A stretch of 64,000 nucleotides of DNA. Source: Streptomyces sp. NBC_00440 (lineage in GTDB: Bacteria > Actinomycetota > Actinomycetes > Streptomycetales > Streptomycetaceae). Under the pieces are notes generated by a model. The model was not told the DNA's origin. It saw nothing but the letters and a program-made list of their open reading frames with translations, and made no database searches. Position numbers and translations under genes: made by a program. Of this stretch, positions 25,222-34,113 are shown piece after piece. The stretch spans positions 7,623,501-7,687,500 of the forward strand of contig NZ_CP107921.1 of the NCBI RefSeq assembly GCF_036014215.1. The letters run 5' to 3'. Each line of letters starts with the position of its first letter. The stretch's first letter is position 1.

Positions 25222-26666
25222 ACAGCACCAGCGTCATCGCCACGATCGGCATGCTGGCCATCGCCGTGGTCGGGATCGGCAGACACCGCCCGGCCAATGG
25301 CCCGCTCGGTGAATGGACCGTCGGCGAACGGAAGTTCTCCACCTTCACCACCTGGTTCCTGCAGGCGGGCGAGTCCTTCACCACCTTCAGCTTCCTTGGT
25401 CTGGCCGGCCTGGCCTTCGGTGGCGGGGTCGCGGCCTCGTACGCCTTGTGCTATCTCGCCATCAACTTCGTCCTCCAGTACTTCACCGCTCCGCGCATGC
25501 GTCAACTCGGAGCCGAACACGGCTATCTGACGCAGGCGGACTTCTTCGCCGAGCGCTACCGCAGCCCGCTCCTGGGCCGGGTCGTCGCCATCGTCGGGGC
25601 CGTGTTCCTGCTGCCCTACCTCCAGTTGCAGATCACCGGCCTCGGCCTGATCGTCCAACTGGCGACGGGCAGCCGCACGGGCGGCAACCTCAGCATGATC
25701 CTGGCGACCGTCCTCACCGTCGGCTTCGTCCTGTGGTCCGGAATCCGTGGAGTCGCCCGCGTCGCCTACCTCAAGGACGCTCTGATGGTCGTCGGGCTCC
25801 TCGTCCTGTTCATCGGGGTCGCGATCTCGGTGAAGGGCGGCATCGGAGGCCTCTTCGAGACCGTACGGGACACTCACCCGGACCTCCTGACGCTCCACCA
25901 GAAGGGCTATGACGCAACATTCTTCGTCAGCGCCGTCATCATCTCCGGCATCGGCGGCGGCCTGGGAACCATGGCCCATCTGTGGCCTCCGGTCCTCGCG
26001 GCCCGAAGCGGCCGGGCGCTGCGCTCCAACGCCATCTGGCTGCCCCTCTATCAGATAGCCCTCGGCATCCCGGTCATCGTCGGCTTCGCCGGCATCCTCA
26101 TGGTGTCGCCCGACTCGCCCGGAAACGCGGTGGCACTGACCCTCGCCGGCCAGACCCTGCCCGGCTGGCTGGTCGGTGTGGTCGCGGTGGCCGCGGCATC
26201 GGCGGCCATGGTGCCGTCCGCCGCCATCATCGTCGGCATCTCCAGCCTGCTGTCGCGCAATGTCCTCAGCGTCCGCAGCGAGCGCACCCAGCTGCGCACG
26301 AACCATGTGTGCGCGGTCGTCGCCGCAGCCCTGGCGCTCTGTCTCGGGCTGTCCCGTCCCGACCTCCTCGCCAACCTCCTGCTGCTCACCTTCGGCGGAC
26401 TCAGCCAGCTGGCCCCTGCCATCGTCATGGGCCTGGCCAGGAAGGTGCGCCTGGACGCGATCCCCGTACTGCTCGGCATCCTCACCGGGGTGGCGGTCCT
26501 CACCTGGCTGACCTTCGGCGACGTGGATCTCGGGACAATGGACCCGGGACTCGTGGCGCTGCTGCCCAACCTCGCCGTCACCGGTGTGGCACAACTGGTG
26601 GTGCGCTCGCGTACCTCCCGGGAGGAACCCGGTGGCGTACGGGGTAAGAGAGTCGGGGTGGCCTGA
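25218..26666 (+). CDS. Sodium:solute symporter (SSS family)
   Basis: A 482-residue transporter with about 12-13 membrane segments. The start region MNSTSVIATIGMLAIAVVGIGRHRPANGPLGEWTVGERKFSTFTTWFLQAGESFTTFSFLGLAGLAFGGGVA is characteristic of SSS carriers. The cytoplasmic tail ends with Arg-rich residues. It overlaps the DUF3311-like gene by four bases. In this operon the likely substrate is malonate or another small carboxylate, coupled to sodium. No experimental support exists within the sequence. Confidence 0.85.
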   Translation: MNSTSVIATIGMLAIAVVGIGRHRPANGPLGEWTVGERKFSTFTTWFLQAGESFTTFSFLGLAGLAFGGGVAASYALCYLAINFVLQYFTAPRMRQLGAEHGYLTQADFFAERYRSPLLGRVVAIVGAVFLLPYLQLQITGLGLIVQLATGSRTGGNLSMILATVLTVGFVLWSGIRGVARVAYLKDALMVVGLLVLFIGVAISVKGGIGGLFETVRDTHPDLLTLHQKGYDATFFVSAVIISGIGGGLGTMAHLWPPVLAARSGRALRSNAIWLPLYQIALGIPVIVGFAGILMVSPDSPGNAVALTLAGQTLPGWLVGVVAVAAASAAMVPSAAIIVGISSLLSRNVLSVRSERTQLRTNHVCAVVAAALALCLGLSRPDLLANLLLLTFGGLSQLAPAIVMGLARKVRLDAIPVLLGILTGVAVLTWLTFGDVDLGTMDPGLVALLPNLAVTGVAQLVVRSRTSREEPGGVRGKRVGVA

Positions 26667-26823
26667 GAGGAGGAGAACCGTCAACAGCCAGGCCCCGGCC
26701 CGGCCCAGAAAACATCCGGCCCCGAATTCCGTCCCGGGTTCCGTCCGGTATCGCATCCCATGTTCCGGTCCCGTGTCCCGCCGGCCTCCGTTCCGCCCTC
26801 GCCCTGTCCAAGGAGTTAGACGT

Positions 26824-28266
26824 ATGCCCCCTCTCTTCCCGGCCCTGACCGCGGGCTCGGCCCGCCCTGCGCTGACCTTCGGCGACCGCTCGCTCAGCCA
26901 TGCCGAACTGGCCGCCGCGGCGGGAGCGTCGGCGGCCCTGCTCGGCAGGGCCGGCCGGGTCGCGGTCTGGGCGACGCCCACCCTGGAGACCGCCGTCGGC
27001 GTGGTCGCCGCGCTGCTCGCCGGGGTACCCGCAGTACCGCTCAATCCGCGAACCGGCGAGCGCGAGCTGGCGCACATCCTGTCCGACAGCACACCGTCAC
27101 TGGTCCTCGCGGCACCCGGCGACGAACTGCCGCCGGTACTCGACAAGCTGGACCGGGTGAACATCGACGTCCGGGCGACGTCCGGGCCCCTGCCGCTGCC
27201 CGAAGAGCCGCCGGCCGAGGCTCCCGCACTGATCGTCTACACCTCCGGCACCACCGGCCCGCCCAAGGGCGTCGTCCTGCCGCGCCGGGCGATCACCTCC
27301 ACGCTGGACGCGCTGGCCGACGCCTGGGAGTGGACGGGCGACGACGTACTGGTCCACTCCCTTCCTCTCTTCCATGTCCACGGGCTGATCCTGGGCATCC
27401 TCGGCCCGCTGCGCCGGGGCGGCGCCGTGCACCATCTCGGCCGCTTCGAGACAGCTGCCGTCGCCCGCGAACTGGCCGCTCACGGCACGATGTTCTTCGG
27501 TGTTCCCACCATGTACCACCGCATCGCCGAGGCCCTCTCCGACGAGCCGGCGCTGGCCGAAGCCCTGTCAGGCGCCCGGCTGCTGGTGTCGGGGTCGGCC
27601 GCGCTCCCCGTGTACGACCACGAGCGCATCGCCGCCGCGACGGGGCGACGGGTCATCGAGCGGTACGGCATGACCGAGACCCTGATGAACACGAGCGTCC
27701 GCGCCGACGGCGAGCCCCGGCCCGGCACGGTCGGCGTGCCGCTGGCCGGGGTGAAGGTGCGGCTGGTCGAGGAGACGGGGGAGGAGATCACGGCGTACGA
27801 CGGTGAGAGCGTCGGCGAGGTCCAGGTGTGCGGGCCCAATCTGTTCTCCGAGTATCTGAACCGCCCGGATGCCACCGCCGCGGCATTCGACGGGCCGTGG
27901 TTCCGTACCGGCGACATGGCGACCCGCGACCCGGACGGAGCCGTCCGTATCGTCGGCCGGAAGGCCACCGACCTCATCAAGAGCGGCGGCTACAAGATCG
28001 GCGCGGGCGAGATCGAGAACGCCCTCCTGGACCATCCCGCGGTACGCGAGGCGGCGGTCACCGGCGAGCCGGACCCGGACCTGGGCGAGCGCATCGTCGC
28101 CTGGATCGTTCCGTCCAACATGCAAAGCCCGCCCTCGGTCGAGGAGTTGGCCCGGCATGTGGCACAGCAGCTGGCCCCGCACAAGCGGCCCCGCGAGGTG
28201 CGGCTGCTCGACGAGCTGCCCCGCAACGACATGGGCAAGATCATGAAGCGTGCGCTGCATGGCTGA
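26824..28266 (+). CDS. matB: Malonyl-CoA synthetase
   Basis: A 480-residue acyl-adenylate-forming ligase that converts malonate, CoA and ATP to malonyl-CoA. Motifs: P-loop YTSGTTGPPKG (about 138-148), ERYGMTETLMNTS, GFRTGDMA-like WFRTGDMATRDPDG, and the catalytic Lys of PRNDMGKIMKRAL at the C-terminus. The overall sequence strongly resembles the Streptomyces MatB enzymes, including the short N-terminus (LFPALTAG...) and AERYGMTET block. AAGGAG precedes the ATG. Its stop overlaps the carboxyltransferase gene by eight bases. Malonyl-CoA feeds fatty acid and polyketide synthesis or is decarboxylated. Confidence 0.92.
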   Translation: MPPLFPALTAGSARPALTFGDRSLSHAELAAAAGASAALLGRAGRVAVWATPTLETAVGVVAALLAGVPAVPLNPRTGERELAHILSDSTPSLVLAAPGDELPPVLDKLDRVNIDVRATSGPLPLPEEPPAEAPALIVYTSGTTGPPKGVVLPRRAITSTLDALADAWEWTGDDVLVHSLPLFHVHGLILGILGPLRRGGAVHHLGRFETAAVARELAAHGTMFFGVPTMYHRIAEALSDEPALAEALSGARLLVSGSAALPVYDHERIAAATGRRVIERYGMTETLMNTSVRADGEPRPGTVGVPLAGVKVRLVEETGEEITAYDGESVGEVQVCGPNLFSEYLNRPDATAAAFDGPWFRTGDMATRDPDGAVRIVGRKATDLIKSGGYKIGAGEIENALLDHPAVREAAVTGEPDPDLGERIVAWIVPSNMQSPPSVEELARHVAQQLAPHKRPREVRLLDELPRNDMGKIMKRALHG

Positions 28267-29614
28267 CCCGTGGACGGCCCGCGAGGCGATCGACGCCGTA
28301 GCGGACCCGGGTTCCTTCACCGAGCTGGTCCCACCGCCCCGTGCCACGGAGCCCGACGGCCCGCTCGGGTGGCCGGGGTACCACGAGTCGACCGCGCGGG
28401 CGGCGGCGCGGACCGGTGAACGCGAGTCCGTCGTCTGCGGCACCGCTTCGATCGGCGGCCGGGCGGCCGTCCTCATCTCCTTCGAGTTCGGCTTCCTCGG
28501 CGGCTCGCTGGGGGAGCCCACGGGTGACCTCCTGGAAGCCGCCTTCACCCTGGCCAGGGAACGGCGCACCCCGCTCGTCTCGCTGATCGCCACGGGCGGC
28601 AGCAGGATGCAGGAGGGTATGCGCGCACTGACCCAACTGCAGCGTGTGACACGTCAGTCCGCTCTGCTGCGAGCCACCGGCACCCCGCAGATCGCGGTGG
28701 TGCGCGACCCCACGACGGGCGGTGGCTGGGCCACCCTCGGCGCAGCGGCGGACGTCGTCCTCGCGCTGCCCGGCGCACAGGTGGGCTTCGCGGGATCACG
28801 GGTGCGGCCACCGGGCGCCGACCCGGCCGCGTACACCGCCGATGGCCAGTTCGCCGCCGGGCAGATCGACGCGCTGGTGCGCCCCGGGGAACTGCGGACG
28901 GCCCTGGCCGACTGGCTGTTGCTGCTGTCCGGACCACGGGGCGCCGGAGCGCCCGAGCCCCCCGGCACCATCGTCGGGGGACCGGCCCGCGCCATCTCCG
29001 GCCAGGAGGCGGTCGCGCTGGCCCGTTCCCCGGAGCGTCCACGCGCCGCCGCATACCTCGCCGCCTTCTTCGGCGGCCGTATCCGGGAGATCAGCGGGGA
29101 CCGCTGCGGTGGCACCGACCCGGGCGTACGGTGCGGCTTCGGCATCCACCAGGGGCTGACCGTCGCCTACGTCGCGCAGTGCGGCACGGCGACCCGCCCG
29201 GCCGGCTACCGCACCGCCACCCGGCTGGTCTCTCTCGCCGATGCCCTGGGCATCCCGGTGATCACCTTCATCGACACGCCAGGGGCCGCCAACGACGCCG
29301 AAGCGGAGCGCTCCGGCGCGGGCCCGGCCATCGCCGGTCTCTTCCTGGCCATGGCCACCGCCCGCGTACCGCTCACCACGCTCCTCATCGGCGAAGGCGG
29401 TTCCGGGGGTGCGCTCGCGGCGGCCGCGCCGGGCAACCTCTGGGCCACACCGGACAGTTACTTCTCGGTCATCGCGCCGGAGGCCGCCGCCGCCATCCTC
29501 AAGCGCGCACCGGACCGGGACGGGGAGACCGCGGACCAGCTGCGCCTGCGCCCCCACGATCTGGTGGAGCTGGGCATCGCACGCGGGGTGGTGAGCGTCC
29601 TGCCTTCTGCGTGA
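28259..29614 (+). CDS. Fused acyl-CoA carboxyltransferase (AccD+AccA type)
   Basis: A 451-residue protein with two crotonase-fold halves: an AccD-like N-terminal half (SFEFGFLGGSLGEPTGDLLEAAFTLARERRTPLVSLIATGGSRMQEGMRALTQL) and an AccA-like C-terminal half (LADALGIPVITFIDTPGAANDAEAERSGAGPAIAGLFLAMATARVPLTTLLIGEGGSGGALA). The N-terminal zinc ribbon of bacterial AccD is absent. It starts at the ATG inside the last codons of matB. No biotin carboxylase or carrier gene lies nearby. It may run in reverse as a malonyl-CoA decarboxylating transcarboxylase or make another CoA ester; direction cannot be told. Confidence 0.82.
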   Translation: MADPWTAREAIDAVADPGSFTELVPPPRATEPDGPLGWPGYHESTARAAARTGERESVVCGTASIGGRAAVLISFEFGFLGGSLGEPTGDLLEAAFTLARERRTPLVSLIATGGSRMQEGMRALTQLQRVTRQSALLRATGTPQIAVVRDPTTGGGWATLGAAADVVLALPGAQVGFAGSRVRPPGADPAAYTADGQFAAGQIDALVRPGELRTALADWLLLLSGPRGAGAPEPPGTIVGGPARAISGQEAVALARSPERPRAAAYLAAFFGGRIREISGDRCGGTDPGVRCGFGIHQGLTVAYVAQCGTATRPAGYRTATRLVSLADALGIPVITFIDTPGAANDAEAERSGAGPAIAGLFLAMATARVPLTTLLIGEGGSGGALAAAAPGNLWATPDSYFSVIAPEAAAAILKRAPDRDGETADQLRLRPHDLVELGIARGVVSVLPSA

Positions 29615-29791
29615 TGCCTGGGCGGGGTCCCGGCCTGCGCTCCCGGGGCGGCTCCTGGGTTCGGGCTACGGATCGGGGCCGACGGGCCTGTCGTCCGGCG
29701 GCCTGCGATCCTGGATCAAGCCTCCTCGGCATTTTCGTACGTCCTGGTACGGGGCCAGGCCGTGAGGCGCGCACCAAGGGAGAGACACGCG

Positions 29792-30625
29792 ATGACAGCG
29801 ATGCGGACAGTGACACTTCCCTCCGGGGCCGCGGTGCCCGCTCTGGGACAGGGCACCTGGCACATGGGGGACGACCGCGCGCGGCGCCCCGGCGAACTCG
29901 CCGCGCTGCGGCGCGGCATCGATCTGGGGATGACGCTGATCGACACGGCGGAGATGTACGGAAGCGGCGCCGCCGAAGAGCTCGTCGGTGAGGCGATCCG
30001 CGGCCGCCGGGACGAGGTCTTCCTGGTGAGCAAGGTGCTGCCGTCGAACGCCGACGCCCGCGGCACGGTCGACGCCTGCCGTGCGAGCCTGCGCCGCCTG
30101 GGCACCGACCGGATCGACCTCTATCTGCTGCACTGGCGCGGCGGCGTACCGCTCGCCGAGACGGTCGAGGCCTTCGAGGCGCTGGTGGCGGACGGCAGCA
30201 TCGGCTCCTGGGGGGTCAGCAACCTCGACGTCGACGATCTGGACGACCTGCCCGCAAAGGCGCGTCCCCAGACGGACCAGGTGCTCTACAACCTCACCCG
30301 GCGGGGCCCCGAGCACGCTCTCTTCCCCCGGTGCAGGGATCTGTCGGTCCCGGTCATGGCGTATTCACCGGTCGAGCAGGGCCGGTTGCTGGGGCATGAA
30401 GCGCTGCGTGCGGTGGCTTCGGCCCATGGCAGCACCCCGGCTCAGGTGGCGCTCTCCTGGGTGCTGCGGCACGAGGACGTCATCGCCATCCCCAAGGCGT
30501 CCTCCGTCGCCCACGTGGAGGAGAACCGGGCTGCCCTCGATCTGCGCCTCACCGACGACGACCTCCGGACTCTGGACGCCGCGTTTCCGCCCCCTGCGCG
30601 GAAGGAGCCGCTGGAGATCCTCTGA
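29792..30625 (+). CDS. Aldo/keto reductase
   Basis: A 277-residue NADPH-dependent (alpha/beta)8 reductase. Family motifs: GQGTWHMG, GIDLGMTLIDTAEMYGSG (Asp45-like and Tyr50-like catalytic residues), LVSKVLPSNA (Lys), RIDLYLLHWRGG (His), then SNLDVDDL and the C-terminal cofactor loop AIPKASSVAHVEENRAAL. AAGGGAGAG stands before the ATG. The gene is separated from the carboxyltransferase by 177 bases and followed by a convergent terminator with the MarR gene. Substrate unknown. Confidence 0.9.
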   Translation: MTAMRTVTLPSGAAVPALGQGTWHMGDDRARRPGELAALRRGIDLGMTLIDTAEMYGSGAAEELVGEAIRGRRDEVFLVSKVLPSNADARGTVDACRASLRRLGTDRIDLYLLHWRGGVPLAETVEAFEALVADGSIGSWGVSNLDVDDLDDLPAKARPQTDQVLYNLTRRGPEHALFPRCRDLSVPVMAYSPVEQGRLLGHEALRAVASAHGSTPAQVALSWVLRHEDVIAIPKASSVAHVEENRAALDLRLTDDDLRTLDAAFPPPARKEPLEIL

Positions 30626-30657
30626 CCCGGCCGGAGTGGTCGGGCGGGGCCAACAGC

Positions 30658-30694
30658 CCGATGCGCGCCGCCCGGTCGGGGCTGCGCGCATCGG
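30658..30694. terminator. Convergent terminator, 11-bp perfect stem
   Basis: CCGATGCGCGC pairs exactly with GCGCGCATCGG across a 15-base loop, between the stops of the aldo/keto reductase (plus) and the MarR gene (minus). Confidence 0.65.
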
Positions 30695-30733
30695 ACCTGG
30701 GGGAGGGGCGAGGGGAGGCGTTCTGCCCGGTGC

Positions 30734-31228
30734 CTACCGTTGCGGCCCCTGGACCGCACGGCGCAGCAGGGCGAGGAACTGGTCTCGCTCCTGCGGGGAG
30801 AAATGCGCCAGCATCTGGTCGCTCACGGCGACCACGGCGGGGGCGAGGGAGGTGGCCAGTTCCCGGCCGCTTTCCGTGATGCTCACCAGCTTCCTCCGTC
30901 TGTCGACGGCGTCCTTGGCGATGTCCACCAGACCCCGCCGCAGCAGGCGGTCCAGAAGCGGCGCCACGGTCGACTTGTCGAGCTTCGCCAGCGCCCCGAG
31001 CATCCCCTGATCCATTGAACCGCGGGTGTGCAGCAGGCTCAGGACAGTGAACTGCGGCCCGGTCAGGTCCTGGTGGACCTGCTCGTACCAGAGGCGGGTG
31101 TGCACCTGGTTCAGCTGGCGGGCCAAGGGGCCGAGACCGCTGATCGCACTGAGTACGCCCCCGCTGGGCGCGTTCCCACTGGGCAGGTCGCCGGGGTCCT
31201 GACCCTGGTCCTGGTCCTGCGATGACAT
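30734..31228 (-). CDS. MarR-family regulator divergent from the UbiX/UbiD pair
   Basis: A 164-residue MarR protein: TGPQFTVLSLLHTRGSMDQGMLGALAKLDKSTVAPLLDRLLRRGLVDIAKDAVDRRRKLVSITESG is the winged helix, flanked by dimer helices. The first ~22 residues are a Gln/Asp/Gly-rich tail. It is divergently oriented to ubiX/ubiD-like genes with two direct repeats between. Typical role: repressor of the decarboxylase pair released by a phenolic acid, inferred from position. Confidence 0.85.
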   Translation of the reverse strand: MSSQDQDQGQDPGDLPSGNAPSGGVLSAISGLGPLARQLNQVHTRLWYEQVHQDLTGPQFTVLSLLHTRGSMDQGMLGALAKLDKSTVAPLLDRLLRRGLVDIAKDAVDRRRKLVSITESGRELATSLAPAVVAVSDQMLAHFSPQERDQFLALLRRAVQGPQR

Positions 31229-31253
31229 TCTCCGCCGCCGTTCCGTCGAATTG

Positions 31254-31303
31254 ATTAGGACGTACACGTACTATACGCTCGGAAGGAATTAGGACGCACA
31301 CGT
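31254..31303. promoter_or_regulatory. Paired ATTAGGACGYACACGT direct repeats between MarR and decarboxylase genes
   Basis: ATTAGGACGTACACGT at 31254 and ATTAGGACGCACACGT at 31288 are identical at 15 of 16 positions and start 34 bases apart, about three helical turns. They lie in the divergent promoter region of the MarR and UbiX-like genes and are probably the regulator's operators. Confidence 0.65.
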
Positions 31304-31366
31304 CATAACTGTGTGCGACAGGGCTGTATGCGTAATCGATGTGCTCGACGGAACGGAGGTGGCGGA

Positions 31367-31957
31367 GTGAAGCTCATCGTCGCGATGACCGGGGCGACCG
31401 GAGCTCCGCTGGGGATACGCCTGCTGGAGGCCCTCGGAGCGCTGGATGTCGAAACGCACCTGATCGTCAGCCGGTGGGCGCGGGCCACGCTCGCGCAGGA
31501 GACCGAGTACACGCTGCGTGATGCACAGGCGCTCGCCTCGGTGTGTCACAGCCCGGACGACCAGGGTGCGTCGATCTCCAGCGGCTCGTTCCGGGTGGAC
31601 GGCATGGTTGTCGTGCCGTGCAGCATGAAGACGCTGGCCTCGATCCGTACCGGCTACGGAGAGGGCCTGATCGGCCGGGCCGCAGATGTGATGCTCAAGG
31701 AGCGGCGCAAACTGGTCCTGGTGGCCCGGGAGACGCCGCTGTCGGCCGTGCATCTGGAGAACATGCTGGAGCTGACGCGGATGGGCGCCGTCGTGATGCC
31801 GCCGGTCCCCGCGTTCTACAACCACCCTGCGACGATCGCCGATGTCGTCGAACACATCGTCGCGCGCGTACTCGACCAGTTCGACCTGGACATGCCCACC
31901 GCCCGGCGGTGGGAGGGCATGAAGACGACTGCCCGAGAAAGAAAGGTTCTGTCATGA
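31367..31957 (+). CDS. UbiX-like flavin prenyltransferase
   Basis: A 196-residue flavoprotein that attaches a prenyl group to FMN, making the cofactor needed by UbiD decarboxylases. Seen: VKLIVAMTGATGAPLGIRLLEAL (nucleotide-binding start), SISSGSFRVDGMVVVPCSMKTLASIRTGYGEGLIGRAADVMLKERRKLVLVARETPLSAVHLENML and a MPPVPAFYNHPATI region. GTG at 31367 is used with GGAGG upstream. Its TGA overlaps the ATG of the UbiD gene (ATGA). Together they match the VdcB/VdcC vanillate/hydroxybenzoate decarboxylase pair. Confidence 0.9.
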   Translation: MKLIVAMTGATGAPLGIRLLEALGALDVETHLIVSRWARATLAQETEYTLRDAQALASVCHSPDDQGASISSGSFRVDGMVVVPCSMKTLASIRTGYGEGLIGRAADVMLKERRKLVLVARETPLSAVHLENMLELTRMGAVVMPPVPAFYNHPATIADVVEHIVARVLDQFDLDMPTARRWEGMKTTARERKVLS

Positions 31958-33465
31958 CACAACGCGGCAGCGCGCTCAACTTCCGTGACTTCGTTGAGAA
32001 TTCACTCGCCACCGGTGACGCGGTCGACATCCGCGAGCCGGTCAGCCCCACGCTTGAGGTCGGAGCCATCACCCGGCGGGTCTACGAAACGAGGGGCCCC
32101 GCCCCGCTGTTCAGCAATCTGACCGAAGGCCGGGCGGGATGCCGGATTCTCGGCGCCCCCGCCGGCCTGAGCGGCACCGGAGGAGGTCAGTACGGCCGGC
32201 TCGCCGCGCACTTCGGGCTGGATCGTGAGACCGTGCCGGGCCAGCTGCTGGAACGGCTCATCTCGGCGATGCACGCGGACCCCGTCCCCCCGAGGACGGT
32301 GGAAACCGGACCCTGCAAGGAGAACGTGCTGACCGGCGACGACGTCGACCTGGAGCGGTTCCCGGTGCCGTTGCTGCACCAGGAGGACGGCGGCCGGTAC
32401 TTCGGGACCTACGGCTTCCATGTGGTGCGTTCCCCCGACGGGCGGTGGACCAGCTGGTCGGTCAGCCGCACCATGCTCAACGGGCGGAACACACTCGTCG
32501 GCCCGGCCATGCCGCAGCAGCACCTCGGCATGATCCACGCCATGTGGCGCGAGCAGGGGCTGCCGACACCCTGGGCCATGGTGCTCGGGGCCCCGCCGGC
32601 AGCGCTGGCCGCGGCGGGCATGCCGCTGCCGGCCAAGGTGAACGAGGACGGCTACGTCGGGGCCCTGACCGGCAGCCCGGTCGAGGTGGTCCGGACCGAG
32701 CTGCACGACCTGTATGTCCCGGCCAACGCGGAGATCGTGCTGGAGGGGTACATCAGCCCCGACGAGAGTGCCGCCGAGGGGCCGATGGGTGAGTATCACG
32801 GGTACTCGTTCGCCGGGAGCAAGCAGCAGCCGGTCTTCCACGTCGAGGCCGTGACCCACCGCGACGACCCGATCCTCCCGGTCTGCGTGGCGGGCCTTCC
32901 TCCGGAGGAGAACCACACCATCTGGGGCACCATGATCTCCGCTGCCAGCATGGACCTGCTGCGCTCCAGGGGCCTGCCCGTGGACATGGCCTGGTGCTCC
33001 TACGAGGCCGCGACGTGCTGGATCGCCGTGTCCATCGACATCCAGCGGCTGGCGCGGATGCGGATGGGCGAACGGGAGCTGGCCGACGCGGTGGCTGACG
33101 TCCTGTTCGGATCACACACCGGATGGCTGGTGCCCAAGGTCCTTCTGGTGGCGAACGACATCGACATCACCGACATCAACCAGGTGGTGTGGGCCCTGGC
33201 CACCCGGTACCACCCGGGGACCGGTGAGTACGTCTACCCCGATGCTCCGGGTATCCCCATGGTTCCCTACCTGACTCCGGACGAGGTGCGCACCGGCCGG
33301 GGCGGCAAGTCCGTCATGAGCTGTCTGCTGCCGGAGCAGTTCGAAGGCACCACCCGGGGCATCACCGCGTCCTTCCGGCACTCGTACCCCGACGACCTGC
33401 AGGAACGGGTCGTGGAGAACTGGGCCGGATACGGCTTCCCCCCGGGTGGTCCCACGACGGCCTGA
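31954..33465 (+). CDS. UbiD-family aromatic acid decarboxylase
   Basis: A 503-residue prenyl-FMN-dependent decarboxylase. Motifs include NFRDFVENSLATGDAVDIREPVSP, a central GTYGFHVVRSPDGRWTSWSVSRTMLNGR, EIVLEGYISPDESAAEGPMGEYHGYSF and C-terminal NDIDITDINQVVWALATRYHPGTG. The E-x-P-M-G-E stretch supplies conserved Glu and Arg around the cofactor. It is translationally coupled to the UbiX gene. A third small subunit (VdcD) that often accompanies this pair is not found after it. Likely substrates are 4-hydroxybenzoate- or vanillate-type acids. Confidence 0.88.
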   Translation: MTQRGSALNFRDFVENSLATGDAVDIREPVSPTLEVGAITRRVYETRGPAPLFSNLTEGRAGCRILGAPAGLSGTGGGQYGRLAAHFGLDRETVPGQLLERLISAMHADPVPPRTVETGPCKENVLTGDDVDLERFPVPLLHQEDGGRYFGTYGFHVVRSPDGRWTSWSVSRTMLNGRNTLVGPAMPQQHLGMIHAMWREQGLPTPWAMVLGAPPAALAAAGMPLPAKVNEDGYVGALTGSPVEVVRTELHDLYVPANAEIVLEGYISPDESAAEGPMGEYHGYSFAGSKQQPVFHVEAVTHRDDPILPVCVAGLPPEENHTIWGTMISAASMDLLRSRGLPVDMAWCSYEAATCWIAVSIDIQRLARMRMGERELADAVADVLFGSHTGWLVPKVLLVANDIDITDINQVVWALATRYHPGTGEYVYPDAPGIPMVPYLTPDEVRTGRGGKSVMSCLLPEQFEGTTRGITASFRHSYPDDLQERVVENWAGYGFPPGGPTTA

Positions 33466-33509
33466 CGGGCCGCCCGAACGGATAGTCCCGGACGGCGGGC
33501 CAGGCCGTC
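33456..33509. terminator. Convergent hairpin spanning both stop codons
   Basis: GACGGCCTG (33456-33464) pairs with CAGGCCGTC (33501-33509), and partial pairing continues inward. It straddles the stops of the UbiD gene and the converging GPP34 gene. The stem is interrupted, so this is only a moderate candidate. Confidence 0.35.
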
Positions 33510-34113
33510 AGAGGCCGCGCCAGACGTTGTCGAACGCCGCGTCCTCGATCGCTCTGCGCTGTCGTACGGCCCGCAGCTCCTGCACAGCGCCTCCGACGGC
33601 GGCCAGCACTGCCGCGGCCGCGTCACCGGCAAGCTCCGGCGCGTCCTCGGCCGGCTCGTCGCGGATTCCGGCAGCGGACGCCAGAGCGGCGAGGACGGGT
33701 TCGCCCGTCACCCAGCGGTCCTCGGCCCGGCTCCGGGCCGCCGAGTCCACCAGCTCCGTCCGTCCGGTCCGCAGCGGAATGTGACGGCCCCGCGCCCGGG
33801 CCGTCAGCCCCACCCGCTCCAGGTCGTCGACGTACGCCGAGGAGAGCCCGCGGCCCCGGCGCCACAGCCAGTCCTCGACCGATTCGTACGGCTCCTGCCG
33901 CCTGAGCGCCTCTGAGGCCTCGTCCAACAGCCGTTCCCCGGTGGGTGCTTGGGCGTTCGGCAGGATCCGGTCGCCGTCCACGACCAGGGCCCTGGCCTCG
34001 ATGAGGTCCAGCACCTCGGCTCCCGCCAGCGCGAGCGACAGGTCGCCCTGTTCCACGGGGAGGCCGGGTTTCACGTCCAGGGCGATGATCGCGAGGTCCC
34101 GTGCGGTGGTCAT
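33508..34113 (-). CDS. GPP34-family (GOLPH3/Vps74-like) protein
   Basis: A 201-residue protein with the all-helical GPP34 pattern: DLAIIALDVKPGLPVEQGDLSLALAGAEVLDLIEARALVVDGDRILPN at the N-terminus and SSAYVDDLERVGLTARARGRHIPLRTGRTELVD in the middle, with a C-terminal helix region. Eukaryotic relatives bind phosphoinositides in Golgi; in streptomycetes the family is multi-copy and of unknown function. ATG at 34113 is preceded by GGAG with six bases spacing. Confidence 0.8.
   Translation of the reverse strand: MTTARDLAIIALDVKPGLPVEQGDLSLALAGAEVLDLIEARALVVDGDRILPNAQAPTGERLLDEASEALRRQEPYESVEDWLWRRGRGLSSAYVDDLERVGLTARARGRHIPLRTGRTELVDSAARSRAEDRWVTGEPVLAALASAAGIRDEPAEDAPELAGDAAAAVLAAVGGAVQELRAVRQRRAIEDAAFDNVWRGL

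Noticed and set aside
31543..31953. N-terminal extension of the UbiD gene inside the UbiX gene
   Set aside because: The frame is open but runs inside the UbiX coding region; ATG at 31954 with the ATGA overlap is the natural start.
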